From assembly GCF_023573145.1 (NCBI RefSeq), contig NZ_CP097635.1:1922001-1986000 (forward strand): a stretch of DNA of 64,000 bases, read 5' to 3'. The notes under the pieces were generated by a model, which searched no databases, was not told the origin of the DNA, and was given only the letters and a program-made list of their open reading frames with translations. The stretch is from Aquincola tertiaricarbonis. Its GTDB lineage: Bacteria; Pseudomonadota; Gammaproteobacteria; Burkholderiales; Burkholderiaceae_C. Made by a program: the position numbers and the translations under genes. This document shows positions 1-8,323 of this stretch, one piece after another; the stretch's first letter is position 1; each line of letters opens with the position of its first letter.

Positions 1-195
1 CAGCAGATAGCCGACCGCCGCGCCGGGCAGCAGCGCATGGGCCATCGCATCGCCCACCAGGCTCATGCGGCGCAACACCAGCAAAGTGCCCAGCGGGCCG
101 CAGGTCAGCGCCAGCGCCAGGCAGGCCACCAGCGCGCGGCGCATGAAATCGAACTCGGCAAAGGGCTGCCAGAACAGGGCTTGCATCAGGGTCAT
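1..195 (-). CDS. znuB: Zinc/manganese ABC transporter permease, N-terminal fragment (ZnuB-like)
   Basis: This is the first 65 codons of an inner-membrane permease; the rest lies beyond the left edge. The sequence begins MTLMQALFWQPF and continues through one hydrophobic helix into RRMSLVGDAMAHALLPG, the conserved signature of ZnuB/MntB-type metal-chelate permeases (ABC-3 family). The start at 195 is chosen because its ATG overlaps the znuC stop as TGATG, implying translational coupling; a second in-frame ATG lies at 186. With the ATPase encoded just upstream it would import Zn2+ (or possibly Mn2+) delivered by a periplasmic binding protein not seen here. The adjacent Fur/Zur-type regulator favours zinc. 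Family assignment is strong; metal specificity is inferred. Confidence 0.85.
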   Translation of the reverse strand, partial: MTLMQALFWQPFAEFDFMRRALVACLALALTCGPLGTLLVLRRMSLVGDAMAHALLPGAAVGYLL

Positions 196-932
196 CAGGC
201 GGGGGAGGGCAGGGCGGCGGCTTGTCGGGCGAGTTGCCGCTCGGCGTGGCGCCAGGCGGCCGGGGCCAGTGCGGCGTCGGCCGGGCCCTGCAGCAGCGCG
301 GTGCCGGCCATCAGCAGGGCGGAATCGAAATGCGCGCGGACGATGGCCTGCTCATGCAACACCGCGATGACGGTGCGGCCCTGGTCGCGCCAGGTCTGCA
401 GCAGCGCCATCAGCGCGGTGGTGGTGTCTTCGTCCAGCGCGGCGAAGGGCTCGTCCAGCAGCAGCAGCCGGGCGTCTTGCAGGCACAGCCGGGCGAACAG
501 CAGGCGCTGGAACTGGCCGGTGGACAGCTCACCGATCAGCCGGCGTTGCAGCGTCTGCAGGCCCAGGCGGTCCAGCACCTCGTCCACGGCCTGCGCCTGC
601 GCGCGGCTCATGCCCCGCAGCGCGCCCAGCCGCGGCCACAAACCCATGGCGGCAAAGTCGGCCACGGTGATGGGAAAGCTGCGGTCCACCTGCGAGCGTT
701 GCGGCAGGTAGCCCATGTGCGGCCGCAGGTCGGCCGCCACCTCGATGCGGCCGCTGTGGCGCTGCAGCCCGGCCATGGCGCCGATCAGGCTGCTCTTGCC
801 GGCGCCATTGGGGCCGACGATGGCGTGCAGTGCGGCGCGGCTGAAATCGGCCTGCACGCCCGCCACGGCAGCCTGGCTGCCGTAGCGCACGCCCACGCCG
901 TGCAGCTGCACCGCCGCGTCACTGGCCGCCAT
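195..932 (-). CDS. znuC: Zinc ABC transporter ATP-binding protein (ZnuC-like)
   Basis: A 245-residue ABC ATPase. Visible motifs are Walker A GPNGAGKSSL, the signature LSTGQFQRLLFAR, Walker B LLLLDEPFAALD and an H-loop in VLHEQAIV. The start at 932 (MAASDAAVQL) is preferred over an upstream ATG at 1043, because the extra 37 residues are Arg/Cys-rich and unlike an ABC N-terminus, while the folded domain starts at about residue 7 of the short form. It overlaps znuB by one base. It would energise metal import with ZnuB at the inner membrane. No znuA-like binding protein is next to it. The regulator at 1177 is divergent, so both probably share a control region around 1100-1176. Confidence 0.88.
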   Translation of the reverse strand: MAASDAAVQLHGVGVRYGSQAAVAGVQADFSRAALHAIVGPNGAGKSSLIGAMAGLQRHSGRIEVAADLRPHMGYLPQRSQVDRSFPITVADFAAMGLWPRLGALRGMSRAQAQAVDEVLDRLGLQTLQRRLIGELSTGQFQRLLFARLCLQDARLLLLDEPFAALDEDTTTALMALLQTWRDQGRTVIAVLHEQAIVRAHFDSALLMAGTALLQGPADAALAPAAWRHAERQLARQAAALPSPA

Positions 933-1101
933 GCATCGCCCACGCCGCCAGGGCCCACAGCAGGCCGACGCCCAGTGCCGCCACACCGGCGCGCGGCAAC
1001 GCGGCGCAGGCCAGCCAGCGCAAAGAAGCGGACGTGCCGCCATCGGCGTGCGGTGCAGCGGGCTGAACGGTCACCGGCGCGGAACTCAGACTTGGGATCA
1101 T
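919..1101 (-). CDS. Possible small membrane protein ahead of znuC (60 aa)
   Basis: A short reading frame starts at the divergent promoter region and ends 13 bases inside the preferred znuC start. The product has a polar N-terminus (about 25 residues) and one strongly hydrophobic stretch containing GVAALGVGLLWALAAWAMHGG, compatible with a single transmembrane helix. It fills the space between the presumed metal-regulated promoter and znuC, so it would be first in the operon and coupled to znuC by overlap. A purine-rich AGGGG lies directly against the ATG, which is too close for a normal ribosome site, so the frame may be a chance leader. I recognise no family. Confidence 0.35.
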   Translation of the reverse strand: MIPSLSSAPVTVQPAAPHADGGTSASLRWLACAALPRAGVAALGVGLLWALAAWAMHGGQ

Positions 1102-1109
1102 CCCCTAAT

Positions 1110-1129
1110 GATAACGAATTCTCTTTATC
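1110..1129. promoter_or_regulatory. Candidate Fur/Zur operator in the znuC/zur divergent region
   Basis: An AT-rich island in otherwise GC-rich DNA has outer arms GATAA (1110-1114) and TTATC (1125-1129) around a GAATTC core. It lies between the znuC-side genes and the Fur-family regulator. Fur-family operators are AT-rich inverted repeats, so place and composition fit. The match to a textbook Zur box is not exact, and the assignment is an inference from position. Confidence 0.45.
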
Positions 1130-1176
1130 GGGCGTGAGAGAATCACCGACCCCCACGACCCGCCTTTCGCCAGACG

Positions 1177-1560
1177 ATGGAACGCTCCACCCGCCAACGC
1201 TCCGCCATCCGCGCCGTGATCGAGGCCGCCACGCGGCCGCTCACGCCGCAGGAAGTGCTGGACGGTGCGCGTACCGAGGTGGCTGGCATGGGCATCGCCA
1301 CCGTGTACCGCAACCTCAAGCTGCTGGTGGAAGAGGGCAGCGTGCAGGTGGTGGAACTGCCGGGCGACAGCCCGCGCTACGAGTCCAAGCACCTGGATCA
1401 CCACCACCACTTCCAGTGCCGGCAGTGCGACCGGGTGTTCGACGTGCACGGCTGCCCGGGCGACCTGACGCGCTTCGCGCCCACGGGCTTCCGCGTGGAA
1501 TCGCACGAGCTGACGCTGTATGGCCAGTGCGCCGACTGTGCCGGAGCGGCATCCGGCTAG
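1177..1560 (+). CDS. zur: Fur-family transcriptional regulator, probably Zur
   Basis: A 127-residue metalloregulator. The N-terminal winged helix includes TPQEVLDGARTEVAGMGIATVYRNLKLL cut here into its two recognisable parts (residues about 23-34, then the recognition helix GIATVYRNLKLL). The C-terminal dimerisation and metal half carries HLDHHHHFQC, a CxxC pair (CRQC) and a second CxxC (CADC), the usual structural zinc site, plus ESHEL. It is divergent from znuCB, the standard arrangement for a zinc uptake repressor. Fur, Mur, PerR and Zur share this fold, so Zur is assigned from context. No strong ribosome-binding site precedes the ATG, but no better start is available. Confidence 0.8.
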   Translation: MERSTRQRSAIRAVIEAATRPLTPQEVLDGARTEVAGMGIATVYRNLKLLVEEGSVQVVELPGDSPRYESKHLDHHHHFQCRQCDRVFDVHGCPGDLTRFAPTGFRVESHELTLYGQCADCAGAASG

Positions 1561-1673
1561 GCCTGAGCGCCCACTTCAGGGCGTGGGATCAACGCTTGCT
1601 CGCTCTTGAGAGGGATGCGGCGGGCCCATGGGCACAGGCAGCATCGTGAAACCCTCCACACGGGAGCTGTGCC

Positions 1674-1928
1674 ATGACTGCCTCGACCCCCTCGCTGCCT
1701 TTGCCGCTGCCCCTGCTGGGCGAAACCCTGGCCGCCCACGGCTTCGACGCGGGCGACTTCGAGTTCGAGCAAGATCCGGAGCCCGACCTCAGCGCGGCGC
1801 TGGGCCTGCAGGACAGCCTGCTGCTGGTGCGCCGGCGCTCCACCGGAGCGGTGCGTTTTTACCTGGGGGCTTCCTGGTACAGCGCGGTGGTCAGCGACCT
1901 GGCCACCGGCGAATTCGGCCGAGCGTGA
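1674..1928 (+). CDS. Hypothetical protein (84 aa)
   Basis: A small acidic protein of unrecognised family, probably cytoplasmic, with no signal peptide or membrane segment. It starts with a proline/leucine-rich MTASTPSLPLPLPLLGE and continues into a compact segment with LLLVRRRSTGAVRFYLGASWY. GGGAG lies 7 bases before the ATG and supports the start. It stands alone between the Zur-like gene and convergent nusB; its stop abuts the nusB stop. Codon use looks like that of its neighbours, so it is probably real, but no function can be given. Confidence 0.6.
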   Translation: MTASTPSLPLPLPLLGETLAAHGFDAGDFEFEQDPEPDLSAALGLQDSLLLVRRRSTGAVRFYLGASWYSAVVSDLATGEFGRA

Positions 1929-2423
1929 TCAGCCGGCGCGCCGCGCCTCCCGCGCGGCATTCACTTCCACCGACCGCAGGTCGGCCGCGGCCTTGTCCAG
2001 CACGCCGTTGACGTACTTGTGGCCATCGGTGCCGCCGAAGTTCTTGGCCAGTTCCACCGCTTCGTTGATCGCCACCTTGTAGGGCACGTCGATGCAGTGC
2101 TTCAGTTCGTAGGCGCCGATCAGCAGCACCGCATGTTCCACCGGCGACAACTGCGAGGTCTGGCGGTCCACATGGCGGGCCAGCACCGTGTCCAGGTCGG
2201 CCGCTTCGGCGATGCAGCCGTGCAGCAGCGCGTCGAAGTGCGCAGCGTCGGCCTTGGAGAAATCGTCCTGCTCGCGCATGTGCGCGTCGATCACGCCGGC
2301 TTCGGTGCCGGACACCAGCCATTCATACAGGCCTTGCAGCGCCACCTGGCGCGCATGGCGGCGCGCCACGTTGGCGGCCGACGGCCTTTTCGGGCCGTTC
2401 GGCTTCTTGGGGGCGGGGCTCAC
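1929..2423 (-). CDS. nusB: Transcription antitermination protein NusB
   Basis: A 164-residue RNA-binding protein that, with NusE (S10) and NusA/NusG, forms the antitermination complex on rRNA boxA sequences. Recognisable features are [15 protein letters not shown] near the N-terminus, [16 protein letters not shown] in the middle, and [15 protein letters not shown] with [10 protein letters not shown] near the end, typical of the all-helical NusB fold. The N-terminal 20 residues are a Lys/Pro-rich extension. The ATG overlaps the ribH stop by four bases (ATGA), so it is the last gene of the riboflavin operon, an arrangement common in proteobacteria. Confidence 0.97.
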   Translation of the reverse strand: MSPAPKKPNGPKRPSAANVARRHARQVALQGLYEWLVSGTEAGVIDAHMREQDDFSKADAAHFDALLHGCIAEAADLDTVLARHVDRQTSQLSPVEHAVLLIGAYELKHCIDVPYKVAINEAVELAKNFGGTDGHKYVNGVLDKAAADLRSVEVNAAREARRAG

Positions 2424-2884
2424 TTCAGTTCCTTCAGCAACAAGGCCATTTCAACGGCCACGCGGGCCGCGTCGCGGCCCTTTTCTTCGATGCGGGCCTC
2501 GGCCTGCATCGGGTTCTCCACGGTCAGGATCGCATTGGCGATCGGCAGGCGGCTGTCCAGCGACACGCGGGTGACACCGGCGCCGCTTTCATTGGCCACC
2601 AGTTCGAAGTGGTAGGTTTCGCCGCGGATGATGCAGCCCAGCGCCACCAGCGCGTCGTAGTCGCCCGAGGCGGCCATCGCCTGCAGCGCCACCGGCACTT
2701 CCAGCGCGCCCGGCACGTCGACGCTGCGGATGTGGTCGGGCGGCACGCCCAGGGCGGTCAGCTCGGCCACGCAGGCCTCACGCAGGCCGGCGGTGACGCT
2801 GTCATTGAAGCGCGCACGCACGATGCCCACGCGCAGGTGCTCGCCGTTGAGGCCGGCGAGATTGCCTTTGTCGGAGCCTTGCAT
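2420..2884 (-). CDS. ribH: 6,7-dimethyl-8-ribityllumazine synthase
   Basis: A 154-residue lumazine synthase condensing 5-amino-6-ribitylamino-uracil with 3,4-dihydroxy-2-butanone 4-phosphate, the penultimate step of riboflavin synthesis; the family assembles into cages or pentamers. Seen in the sequence: [13 protein letters not shown], the substrate loop around [12 protein letters not shown], and [18 protein letters not shown] with the catalytic histidine. The start MQGSDKGN at 2884 sits one base after the ribBA stop; a longer upstream frame is only the antisense of ribBA. The order ribBA-ribH-nusB with tight junctions indicates one transcript. Confidence 0.97.
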   Translation of the reverse strand: MQGSDKGNLAGLNGEHLRVGIVRARFNDSVTAGLREACVAELTALGVPPDHIRSVDVPGALEVPVALQAMAASGDYDALVALGCIIRGETYHFELVANESGAGVTRVSLDSRLPIANAILTVENPMQAEARIEEKGRDAARVAVEMALLLKELK

Positions 2885-2885
2885 C

Positions 2886-3995
2886 TCAGTCTTTCGAAGC
2901 GGGGGCTTCCGTGAAGCCGGTGACTTCCAGGCCGAAGCCCACCATGCTGGGCATGCGGCGCGGCCGGCCCAGCAGGCGCATGCGGCGCACGCCCAGGTCG
3001 CGCAGGATCTGCGAGCCCACGCCGTAGGTGCGCAGGTCCACGCCGCCGGCATGGCGCACCGGCGCGGGCGCCTCGGCCGCCACGGCGCGGGTGAGCAGCG
3101 ATTCGGCGTCTTCCGCGCAATTGAGCAGCACGGCCACGCCGCGGCCCGCCGTCTGCAGCGCGCGCAGGGCGCTGGGCAGCGACCAGGAGTGGCGGGTGTT
3201 GCTGGTGTCCAGCAGGTCGAGCACCGACAGCGGTTCGTGCACGCGCACCAGCACTTCGTCGTCGGCCTGCCAGCTGCCGACGCTGAGCACCAGATGGGCC
3301 GCGCCGGTACGGTCGCGGTACATCGCGCAGTCGAAGCGGCCGTAGGCGGTATCGAGCTTGCGGCCACCCACGCGCTGGATGATCGATTCGGTGTGGCTGC
3401 GGTGCTGGATCAGGTCGGCGATGGTGCCGATCTTCAGGCCGTGCTCCTGCGCGAACACCTCCAGATCAGGCAGCCGGGCCATCGTGCCGTCGTCCTTCAT
3501 GATCTCGCAGATCACGGAGGCGGGCATCAGGCCGGCCATGCCGGCGAGGTCGCAGCCGGCTTCGGTATGGCCGGCGCGCATCAGCACGCCGCCGTCCTGG
3601 GCCTGCAGCGGGAAGATGTGCCCGGGCTGCACCAGGTCGGTGGGTTGGGCGTTCTTGGCCACCGCGGCCTGCACCGTGCGTGCACGGTCGGCGGCGGAGA
3701 TGCCGGTGGTCACGCCTTCGGCCGCCTCGATCGACACCGTGAACGCGGTGCCGTGCTTGGTGCCGTTGCGCGTGGCCATGGGCGGCAGCTGCAGCCGCTC
3801 GCAGCGTTCCCGCGTCAGGGTGAGGCAGATCAGGCCACGGCCATAGCGCGCCATGAAGTTGATGGCTTCCGGCGTGGCGTGTTCGGCCGCAAGGACGAGA
3901 TCGCCTTCGTTTTCGCGGTCTTCCTCGTCAACGAGGATGACCATGCGGCCGGCGGCCAGCTCGGCGACCAGCTCGGGAACAGGAGAAATGGGCAT
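2886..3995 (-). CDS. ribBA: 3,4-dihydroxy-2-butanone-4-phosphate synthase fused to a degenerate GTP cyclohydrolase II domain
   Basis: A 369-residue two-domain protein. Residues about 1-205 are a RibB domain with the acidic metal site [16 protein letters not shown], the HTEAGCDLA motif and [13 protein letters not shown]; it converts ribulose 5-phosphate to the four-carbon riboflavin precursor. Residues about 210-365 align with RibA ([39 protein letters not shown]) but lack the zinc-binding cysteines of the canonical CxxGDxxxSxRCDCG region. GTP cyclohydrolase activity is therefore unlikely and a separate RibA is expected elsewhere. It is the third gene of the rib operon, one base before ribH. 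Confidence 0.93.
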   Translation of the reverse strand: MPISPVPELVAELAAGRMVILVDEEDRENEGDLVLAAEHATPEAINFMARYGRGLICLTLTRERCERLQLPPMATRNGTKHGTAFTVSIEAAEGVTTGISAADRARTVQAAVAKNAQPTDLVQPGHIFPLQAQDGGVLMRAGHTEAGCDLAGMAGLMPASVICEIMKDDGTMARLPDLEVFAQEHGLKIGTIADLIQHRSHTESIIQRVGGRKLDTAYGRFDCAMYRDRTGAAHLVLSVGSWQADDEVLVRVHEPLSVLDLLDTSNTRHSWSLPSALRALQTAGRGVAVLLNCAEDAESLLTRAVAAEAPAPVRHAGGVDLRTYGVGSQILRDLGVRRMRLLGRPRRMPSMVGFGLEVTGFTEAPASKD

Positions 3996-4053
3996 CCGCG
4001 GATTGTAGGTGGGGCGGCATGCGCCCCGCAGCCCGCGGGCCGATCCGGTGCTG

Positions 4054-4683
4054 TCAGGCGGCGGGCGGCGCGGCGCCGAGCATGCGCTCCACGTAGCGGG
4101 CGATCAGGTCGATCTCGAGGTTGACCCGGCTGCCGGCCTTGAGCTCGCCCAGCGCGGTGTTCTCGATGGTGTGCGGAATCAGGTTGATGCTGATTTCGCA
4201 GCCACCCGCGACATCGGCCACGCGATTGACCGTCAGGCTGACGCCGTTGACGGTGACCGAGCCCTTGTAGGCCATGAACTTGGCCAGGCCGGCCGGCGCC
4301 AGGATGCGCAGCTCCCACGATTCGCCCACCGGCGCGAAGTGCGCCACGCTGCCCACGCCGTCGACGTGACCGGACACGATGTGGCCGCCCAGCCGGTCGT
4401 GCGCACGCAGCGCCTTTTCCAGATTGATGCGGCCGGGCTGGTCGAGGCCGGCGGTCTTGTCCAGGCTCTCGGCCGAGACGTCGATGGTGAAGCGGGCAGG
4501 CTCGCGCTCGAACTGCGTCACCGTCATGCAGGCGCCGTTGATCGCGATGCTGTCGCCCAGTTGCACGTCGTCCAGGTAGTGCGCGGGCGCCTCGACCGTC
4601 AGCCGCTTGCCGTGGCTGGCGTCGGCGCCGAGGGCTTCAACCAGGGTGATGCGGCCAACGCCGCTGATGATGCCGGTGAACAT
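4054..4683 (-). CDS. ribE: Riboflavin synthase, alpha subunit
   Basis: A 209-residue enzyme dismutating two lumazines to riboflavin. It begins with the family-invariant MFTGIISGVGRI and shows the internal duplication of two lumazine-binding barrels: LDDVQLGDSIAINGACMTVT in the first, and GSVTVNGVSLTVNRVAD in the second. LGGHIVSGHVDGVG links the two. Length is normal for the family. The C-terminus ends in an alanine-rich tail. It lies between ribD and ribBA on the same strand, about 42 bases from ribD and 58 bases from ribBA. No FMN riboswitch was recognised in these gaps. Confidence 0.96.
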   Translation of the reverse strand: MFTGIISGVGRITLVEALGADASHGKRLTVEAPAHYLDDVQLGDSIAINGACMTVTQFEREPARFTIDVSAESLDKTAGLDQPGRINLEKALRAHDRLGGHIVSGHVDGVGSVAHFAPVGESWELRILAPAGLAKFMAYKGSVTVNGVSLTVNRVADVAGGCEISINLIPHTIENTALGELKAGSRVNLEIDLIARYVERMLGAAPPAA

Positions 4684-4725
4684 GCCGCGATTGTCGCAGC
4701 CTTGCCCGCCGGCCTGCTGCGTGGG

Positions 4726-5850
4726 TCAAAAAGTGGCCCTGCCCACAGCGCGCAGCCGCAGCCGGATGTCGGCGCCCACCGGGGCCATGTCCAGGAACTC
4801 GAAGTCCAGCCCGTCGGCCAGGCGCTCCAGCGGGCCGAAGGCGGCCATGTCACGCCCGGCGCCCAGCAGCTTGGGCGCCAGGTACACCAGCAGTTCGTCG
4901 ACCAGCCCCTCCTTCAGGAAGGAGCCGTTGAGCCGGTGCCCGGCCTCCAGGTGCAGTTCGTTGATGCCGCGGCGGCCCAGGTCGGCCAGCAAGGCCGCCA
5001 GGTCGGTCTTGCCGGCGGGCGTGGCCGGCAGTTGCGCCACCTCCACGCAAGCCGGGTCGAAAGCCTGCGTGGTGGGTCCGGGTTGCGCCGTGTACACCAG
5101 CGCCTGGCCGGGCGGCTGCAGCACACGGGCCTGCGGCGCGATCTCCAGCCGCGAATCCACCACCACCCGCAGCGGCTGCCGCGCGGTTTCCACCAGGCGC
5201 ACGTCCAGCCGCGGGTCGTCGTCGCGCACGGTGCCGATGCCGGTCAGCACCGCGCCCGCGCGCTTGCGCCAGGCATGGCCGTCGGCGCGTGCTTCAGGGC
5301 CGGTGATCCATTGGCTGGCGCCATTGAGCAGCGCGGTGCGGCCATCGAGCGAAGCCGCGATCTTCATGCGCACCCAGGGGCGGCCGCGGCGGATGCGCGA
5401 GAAAAAGCCGATGTTCAGCTCGCGGGATTCAGCGGCCAGCAGGCCCACGTCCACCGGAATGCCGGCGGCGCGCAGCCGCGCGATGCCCTGGCCGCTGACC
5501 TGCGGGAACGGGTCTTCGATGGCCGCCACCACGCGCCCGACGGCGGCGGCGATCAGCGCGTCGCAGCAGGGTGGCGTGCGGCCGTGGTGCGCGCACGGCT
5601 CCAGGCTGACGTAGGCGGTCGCGCCGCGCACGTCGTGGCCGGCAGCGGCGGCCGCCCGCAGGGCCATCACCTCGGCATGGGCCGAACCGGCGGCCTGGGT
5701 GTGGCCCATGACCTGCCAGCCGTCGCCCACCAGCACGCAGCCGACGCGCGGATTGGGGTCGGACAGGCCGATGGCTTGGTGTGCGATGTCCACGGCCTCG
5801 CGCATCCAGTGCCTGTCGTCATCGGAAAAAGGAGGAACTGCTGCCTGCAT
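4726..5850 (-). CDS. ribD: Bifunctional riboflavin deaminase/reductase RibD
   Basis: A 374-residue protein. The N-terminal deaminase domain (about 1-150) has the zinc site HAEVMAL and SLEPCAHHGRTPPC; the C-terminal reductase domain (about 155-370) has RPWVRMKIAASLDGR, a TGIGTVRDDDPRL motif and ELHLEAGHRLNGSFL. It converts the GTP-derived pyrimidine to the ribitylamino form. The ATG at 5850 is chosen because it is closest to the first conserved block (WMREAVDIAH) and a longer upstream frame runs antisense into coding sequence. It begins 41 bases after the pilV-like stop on the same strand, so read-through from the pilin genes is possible. Confidence 0.95.
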   Translation of the reverse strand: MQAAVPPFSDDDRHWMREAVDIAHQAIGLSDPNPRVGCVLVGDGWQVMGHTQAAGSAHAEVMALRAAAAAGHDVRGATAYVSLEPCAHHGRTPPCCDALIAAAVGRVVAAIEDPFPQVSGQGIARLRAAGIPVDVGLLAAESRELNIGFFSRIRRGRPWVRMKIAASLDGRTALLNGASQWITGPEARADGHAWRKRAGAVLTGIGTVRDDDPRLDVRLVETARQPLRVVVDSRLEIAPQARVLQPPGQALVYTAQPGPTTQAFDPACVEVAQLPATPAGKTDLAALLADLGRRGINELHLEAGHRLNGSFLKEGLVDELLVYLAPKLLGAGRDMAAFGPLERLADGLDFEFLDMAPVGADIRLRLRAVGRATF

Positions 5851-5891
5851 GCGGCCATTGTCGGCCAGCGGGCGGCTGGCTGCGGTACGCG

Positions 5892-7058
5892 TCAGGCCGG
5901 GCGCGGGTCGTGCTGCGCCGTGCGGTTGACGCCGGTGCCAACAGGACAGGCCTCGCCGCGGAGCACCACCAGGAAGTTCTGGTACAGCAGGTTCTGCGTC
6001 ACGTCGACGTAATCGAGCGGATGTTCGTCGTTGCTGATGCTGCCCGACTGGTCCAGGTCGGCGGTGTAGCGGCACAGGGTGTAGAGCGCATCGTCGCCGC
6101 GCCACAACGCGGACGAAGCCATGGTCAGGTAGCCCGACCATGGGCCGCCCGCCTGGCCGGGGAACACGGCGCACACGTACTGGATCGGGTTGACCGACGA
6201 GGTGCCCGCGGCGCTGTCATAGCACTCTGCCGAGGTGTTGCTGCTGCTTCCGAAGGCGAACACCGGGTGCAGCTCGAACGCCGTGCTCACGGGGGCATCG
6301 GCACTGGGCGGCGAGGTGAGCGAGAACCACACATAACCGTTGATGAGCCGGCCCGGCACCGTCAGCGTGCTGCAGTCGGTGAGGTCGGCCGCCGTCAGCG
6401 TGGCGGTGGTGCTGGCCGGCTGCACCACGCAGCGGGCCACGATGCTGCCGCTGCGGTTGTCGAAGATCCAGGCGGTGGTGTCGGTCGCACGCGGCTTGAG
6501 CACGCTGCGGCCGTCATTGAGGTCGCGCACCCACGGCGGCAGCCGGCGGTTCGTGCGGGCGGCCACCTGGGTGGTCTGGCCGTCGGGCGCCAGGCTCAGG
6601 TAGCCCGAAAGCGCCGGGTCCACGCCAGCCACGATGGTGTCGAGCCGCACCGGATGGGTTTGACCTTGACGATCCTGCCAGGTCACCTGCGCCGATATGG
6701 CGCGGTAGGGGAACTGCAGTTCTTCCGGCACCTCGCGGATGAAGCTGTAGCTGGCGTTGGTGCCCGAGAAGGGCAGCGACTCCGGCGCCAGCGTCGGCAG
6801 GATGTCGGCATAACTGCGCAGGCCTTGCGTCGCGGCCATCCTCACGAACGAGCGGGCGGTGTCGAGGTCGTTCTGGGCCAGCCGCACGGCCTCTGAGCGT
6901 TGCTTGGCCACGTCGTTGTTCAGCCGCAGCGTCATCTGCGTGGCCACGGCCGCCAGCATGCCCAGGGCCATCACGAAGAAGGCGACCATGGCCTCGACCA
7001 ACGTGACCCCACGCTGTGTGCGGCGTGCCCGCGTCATCTTCATTGCCCGGCTCCTCAT
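5892..7058 (-). CDS. pilV: Type IV pilus minor pilin, PilV-like
   Basis: A 388-residue prepilin-like protein. After a basic leader comes the class III signal RGVTLVEAMVAFFVMALG, with Glu at the expected +5 position, followed by a hydrophobic assembly helix. The rest is a large Ser/Thr-rich periplasmic or extracellular domain. The start at 7058 overlaps the pilX stop as ATGA; a second ATG at 7043 lies nearer the processing site. It is the last gene of the pilin cluster. Minor pilins of this group prime pilus assembly and can present adhesins. PilV is chosen from position and the VTLVEAMVA motif; exact orthology is less sure. Confidence 0.8.
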   Translation of the reverse strand: MRSRAMKMTRARRTQRGVTLVEAMVAFFVMALGMLAAVATQMTLRLNNDVAKQRSEAVRLAQNDLDTARSFVRMAATQGLRSYADILPTLAPESLPFSGTNASYSFIREVPEELQFPYRAISAQVTWQDRQGQTHPVRLDTIVAGVDPALSGYLSLAPDGQTTQVAARTNRRLPPWVRDLNDGRSVLKPRATDTTAWIFDNRSGSIVARCVVQPASTTATLTAADLTDCSTLTVPGRLINGYVWFSLTSPPSADAPVSTAFELHPVFAFGSSSNTSAECYDSAAGTSSVNPIQYVCAVFPGQAGGPWSGYLTMASSALWRGDDALYTLCRYTADLDQSGSISNDEHPLDYVDVTQNLLYQNFLVVLRGEACPVGTGVNRTAQHDPRPA

Positions 7059-8323
7059 CGATCCTGCCAGCTGCCGGGCACCTTGGCATAAGCGCCTGCA
7101 CCCAGTTGCAGACGCTTGATCACGTCCCGGTCGTAGATGAGGCTGGGCGAGCCACTCACACCCGCGCAGCAGGCCGAGCGCACCATCGTCGCCCCACGCA
7201 CACTGGAGGCGGAGGCGCCGTTCACCCAGTTCAGTTCGTCCGCGTACACCAGCCCGGTGATGTTGGTCAGCCCCTGCAGCGTGAGCGCGCCGTCCACCAC
7301 CAGCATCACCGGCTGCTCGGGTGAGCCCAGGGTGGTGTTGGCGGGCAGCGTGAGATCGTGGTTGGCGTACAGCAGGCGCCGTCCGTTGGCGGCGGCTTCC
7401 AGCAAGATGCTGGTGCAGTTGTTGCCGTCGCAGCTGGCCGTGGTGGGCAACTTGCGGAAGAGGGACTGCGACATGCCGCTGTGCCGCTGGAAGAAGCGCA
7501 GGTAAATGTCGTGAATCTGCTGATCGTATTTCACCAGGCCGTCGTCCATCGGCACGCCTCCGGGCAGCGCCACCGAGGCGGGGTTGGGCACGTCGACATC
7601 GCCCCCGGATCGAATGGCCACGGCGCTATCGCCGGGCGACTGATTGACCACAGTCATACCCGCAGGAATGGTGACCTTGTCCCAGACCGTGAGCGCGGCG
7701 GTCGGGGGTTGCTGCAATGCCGACACCAGGGCCACCTGCATCGTTTGCGTGGCATAGCCGTCGGTGTTGTTGGTGCCGTTGCTGTAGCAGCGTGAGTCGG
7801 TGGTGCTGGAGCATGCCCAGGCCCGCAGGCGAAGCGGTTGCGCTGGCGTGAAAGCCGGCACCGGCACCATTTCCAGCACGAAGGCTGCGCCGGTGGTGGC
7901 GTCGGCCACCAGAGCGGGGACGGTGCCCGTGGGGCACTGGCAGCGCCAGCCATCTACAGCCCGTGTGCAGGCAGCAAATCGTCCGTTGGTCGGCGTGGCC
8001 GGTGTCACCTTGTCCGCGCTGAGGTCCATGGCCAGGTAGCGGTCGCGGAACGTGTTGTTGCCGGCGTCCGTGGAGGGCTCGCAGCTCGCGTCGATGCGCT
8101 GGTCGCTGTTGAGCATCGCCAGCGCCCACTCGAGTCCGCCGGCCGCGGCCTCGTAGGCCTGGGCAGACCGGTATTGATTCGCGGAGGTCCGCTGCTCGAA
8201 GATCAAGGTGCGCCCGGCGTAGGCCGACACGAGCAACATCAGGAAGAACAGCACCATCACCACGACCAGCGTGGCGGCGCCGTGCTGTCGCGCGGGCCGG
8301 TGGCCGTGCGCGGCCGCCCTCAT
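7055..8323 (-). CDS. pilX: Type IV pilus assembly protein, PilX-like
   Basis: A 422-residue protein with a basic N-terminus, then HGAATLVVVMVLFFLMLLVSA, a hydrophobic helix in which the usual prepilin Glu is absent, as in PilX/GspK-type minor pilins. The segment after it (EQRTSANQYRSAQAYEAAAGGLEWA) is the typical PilX N-terminal helix pattern. The long remainder contains several Cys residues that could form extracytoplasmic disulfides. It overlaps pilW by ATGA and pilV by ATGA, so these three genes are strictly coupled. Family-level call is good; the C-terminal domain is not assignable by eye. Confidence 0.78.
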   Translation of the reverse strand: MRAAAHGHRPARQHGAATLVVVMVLFFLMLLVSAYAGRTLIFEQRTSANQYRSAQAYEAAAGGLEWALAMLNSDQRIDASCEPSTDAGNNTFRDRYLAMDLSADKVTPATPTNGRFAACTRAVDGWRCQCPTGTVPALVADATTGAAFVLEMVPVPAFTPAQPLRLRAWACSSTTDSRCYSNGTNNTDGYATQTMQVALVSALQQPPTAALTVWDKVTIPAGMTVVNQSPGDSAVAIRSGGDVDVPNPASVALPGGVPMDDGLVKYDQQIHDIYLRFFQRHSGMSQSLFRKLPTTASCDGNNCTSILLEAAANGRRLLYANHDLTLPANTTLGSPEQPVMLVVDGALTLQGLTNITGLVYADELNWVNGASASSVRGATMVRSACCAGVSGSPSLIYDRDVIKRLQLGAGAYAKVPGSWQDR

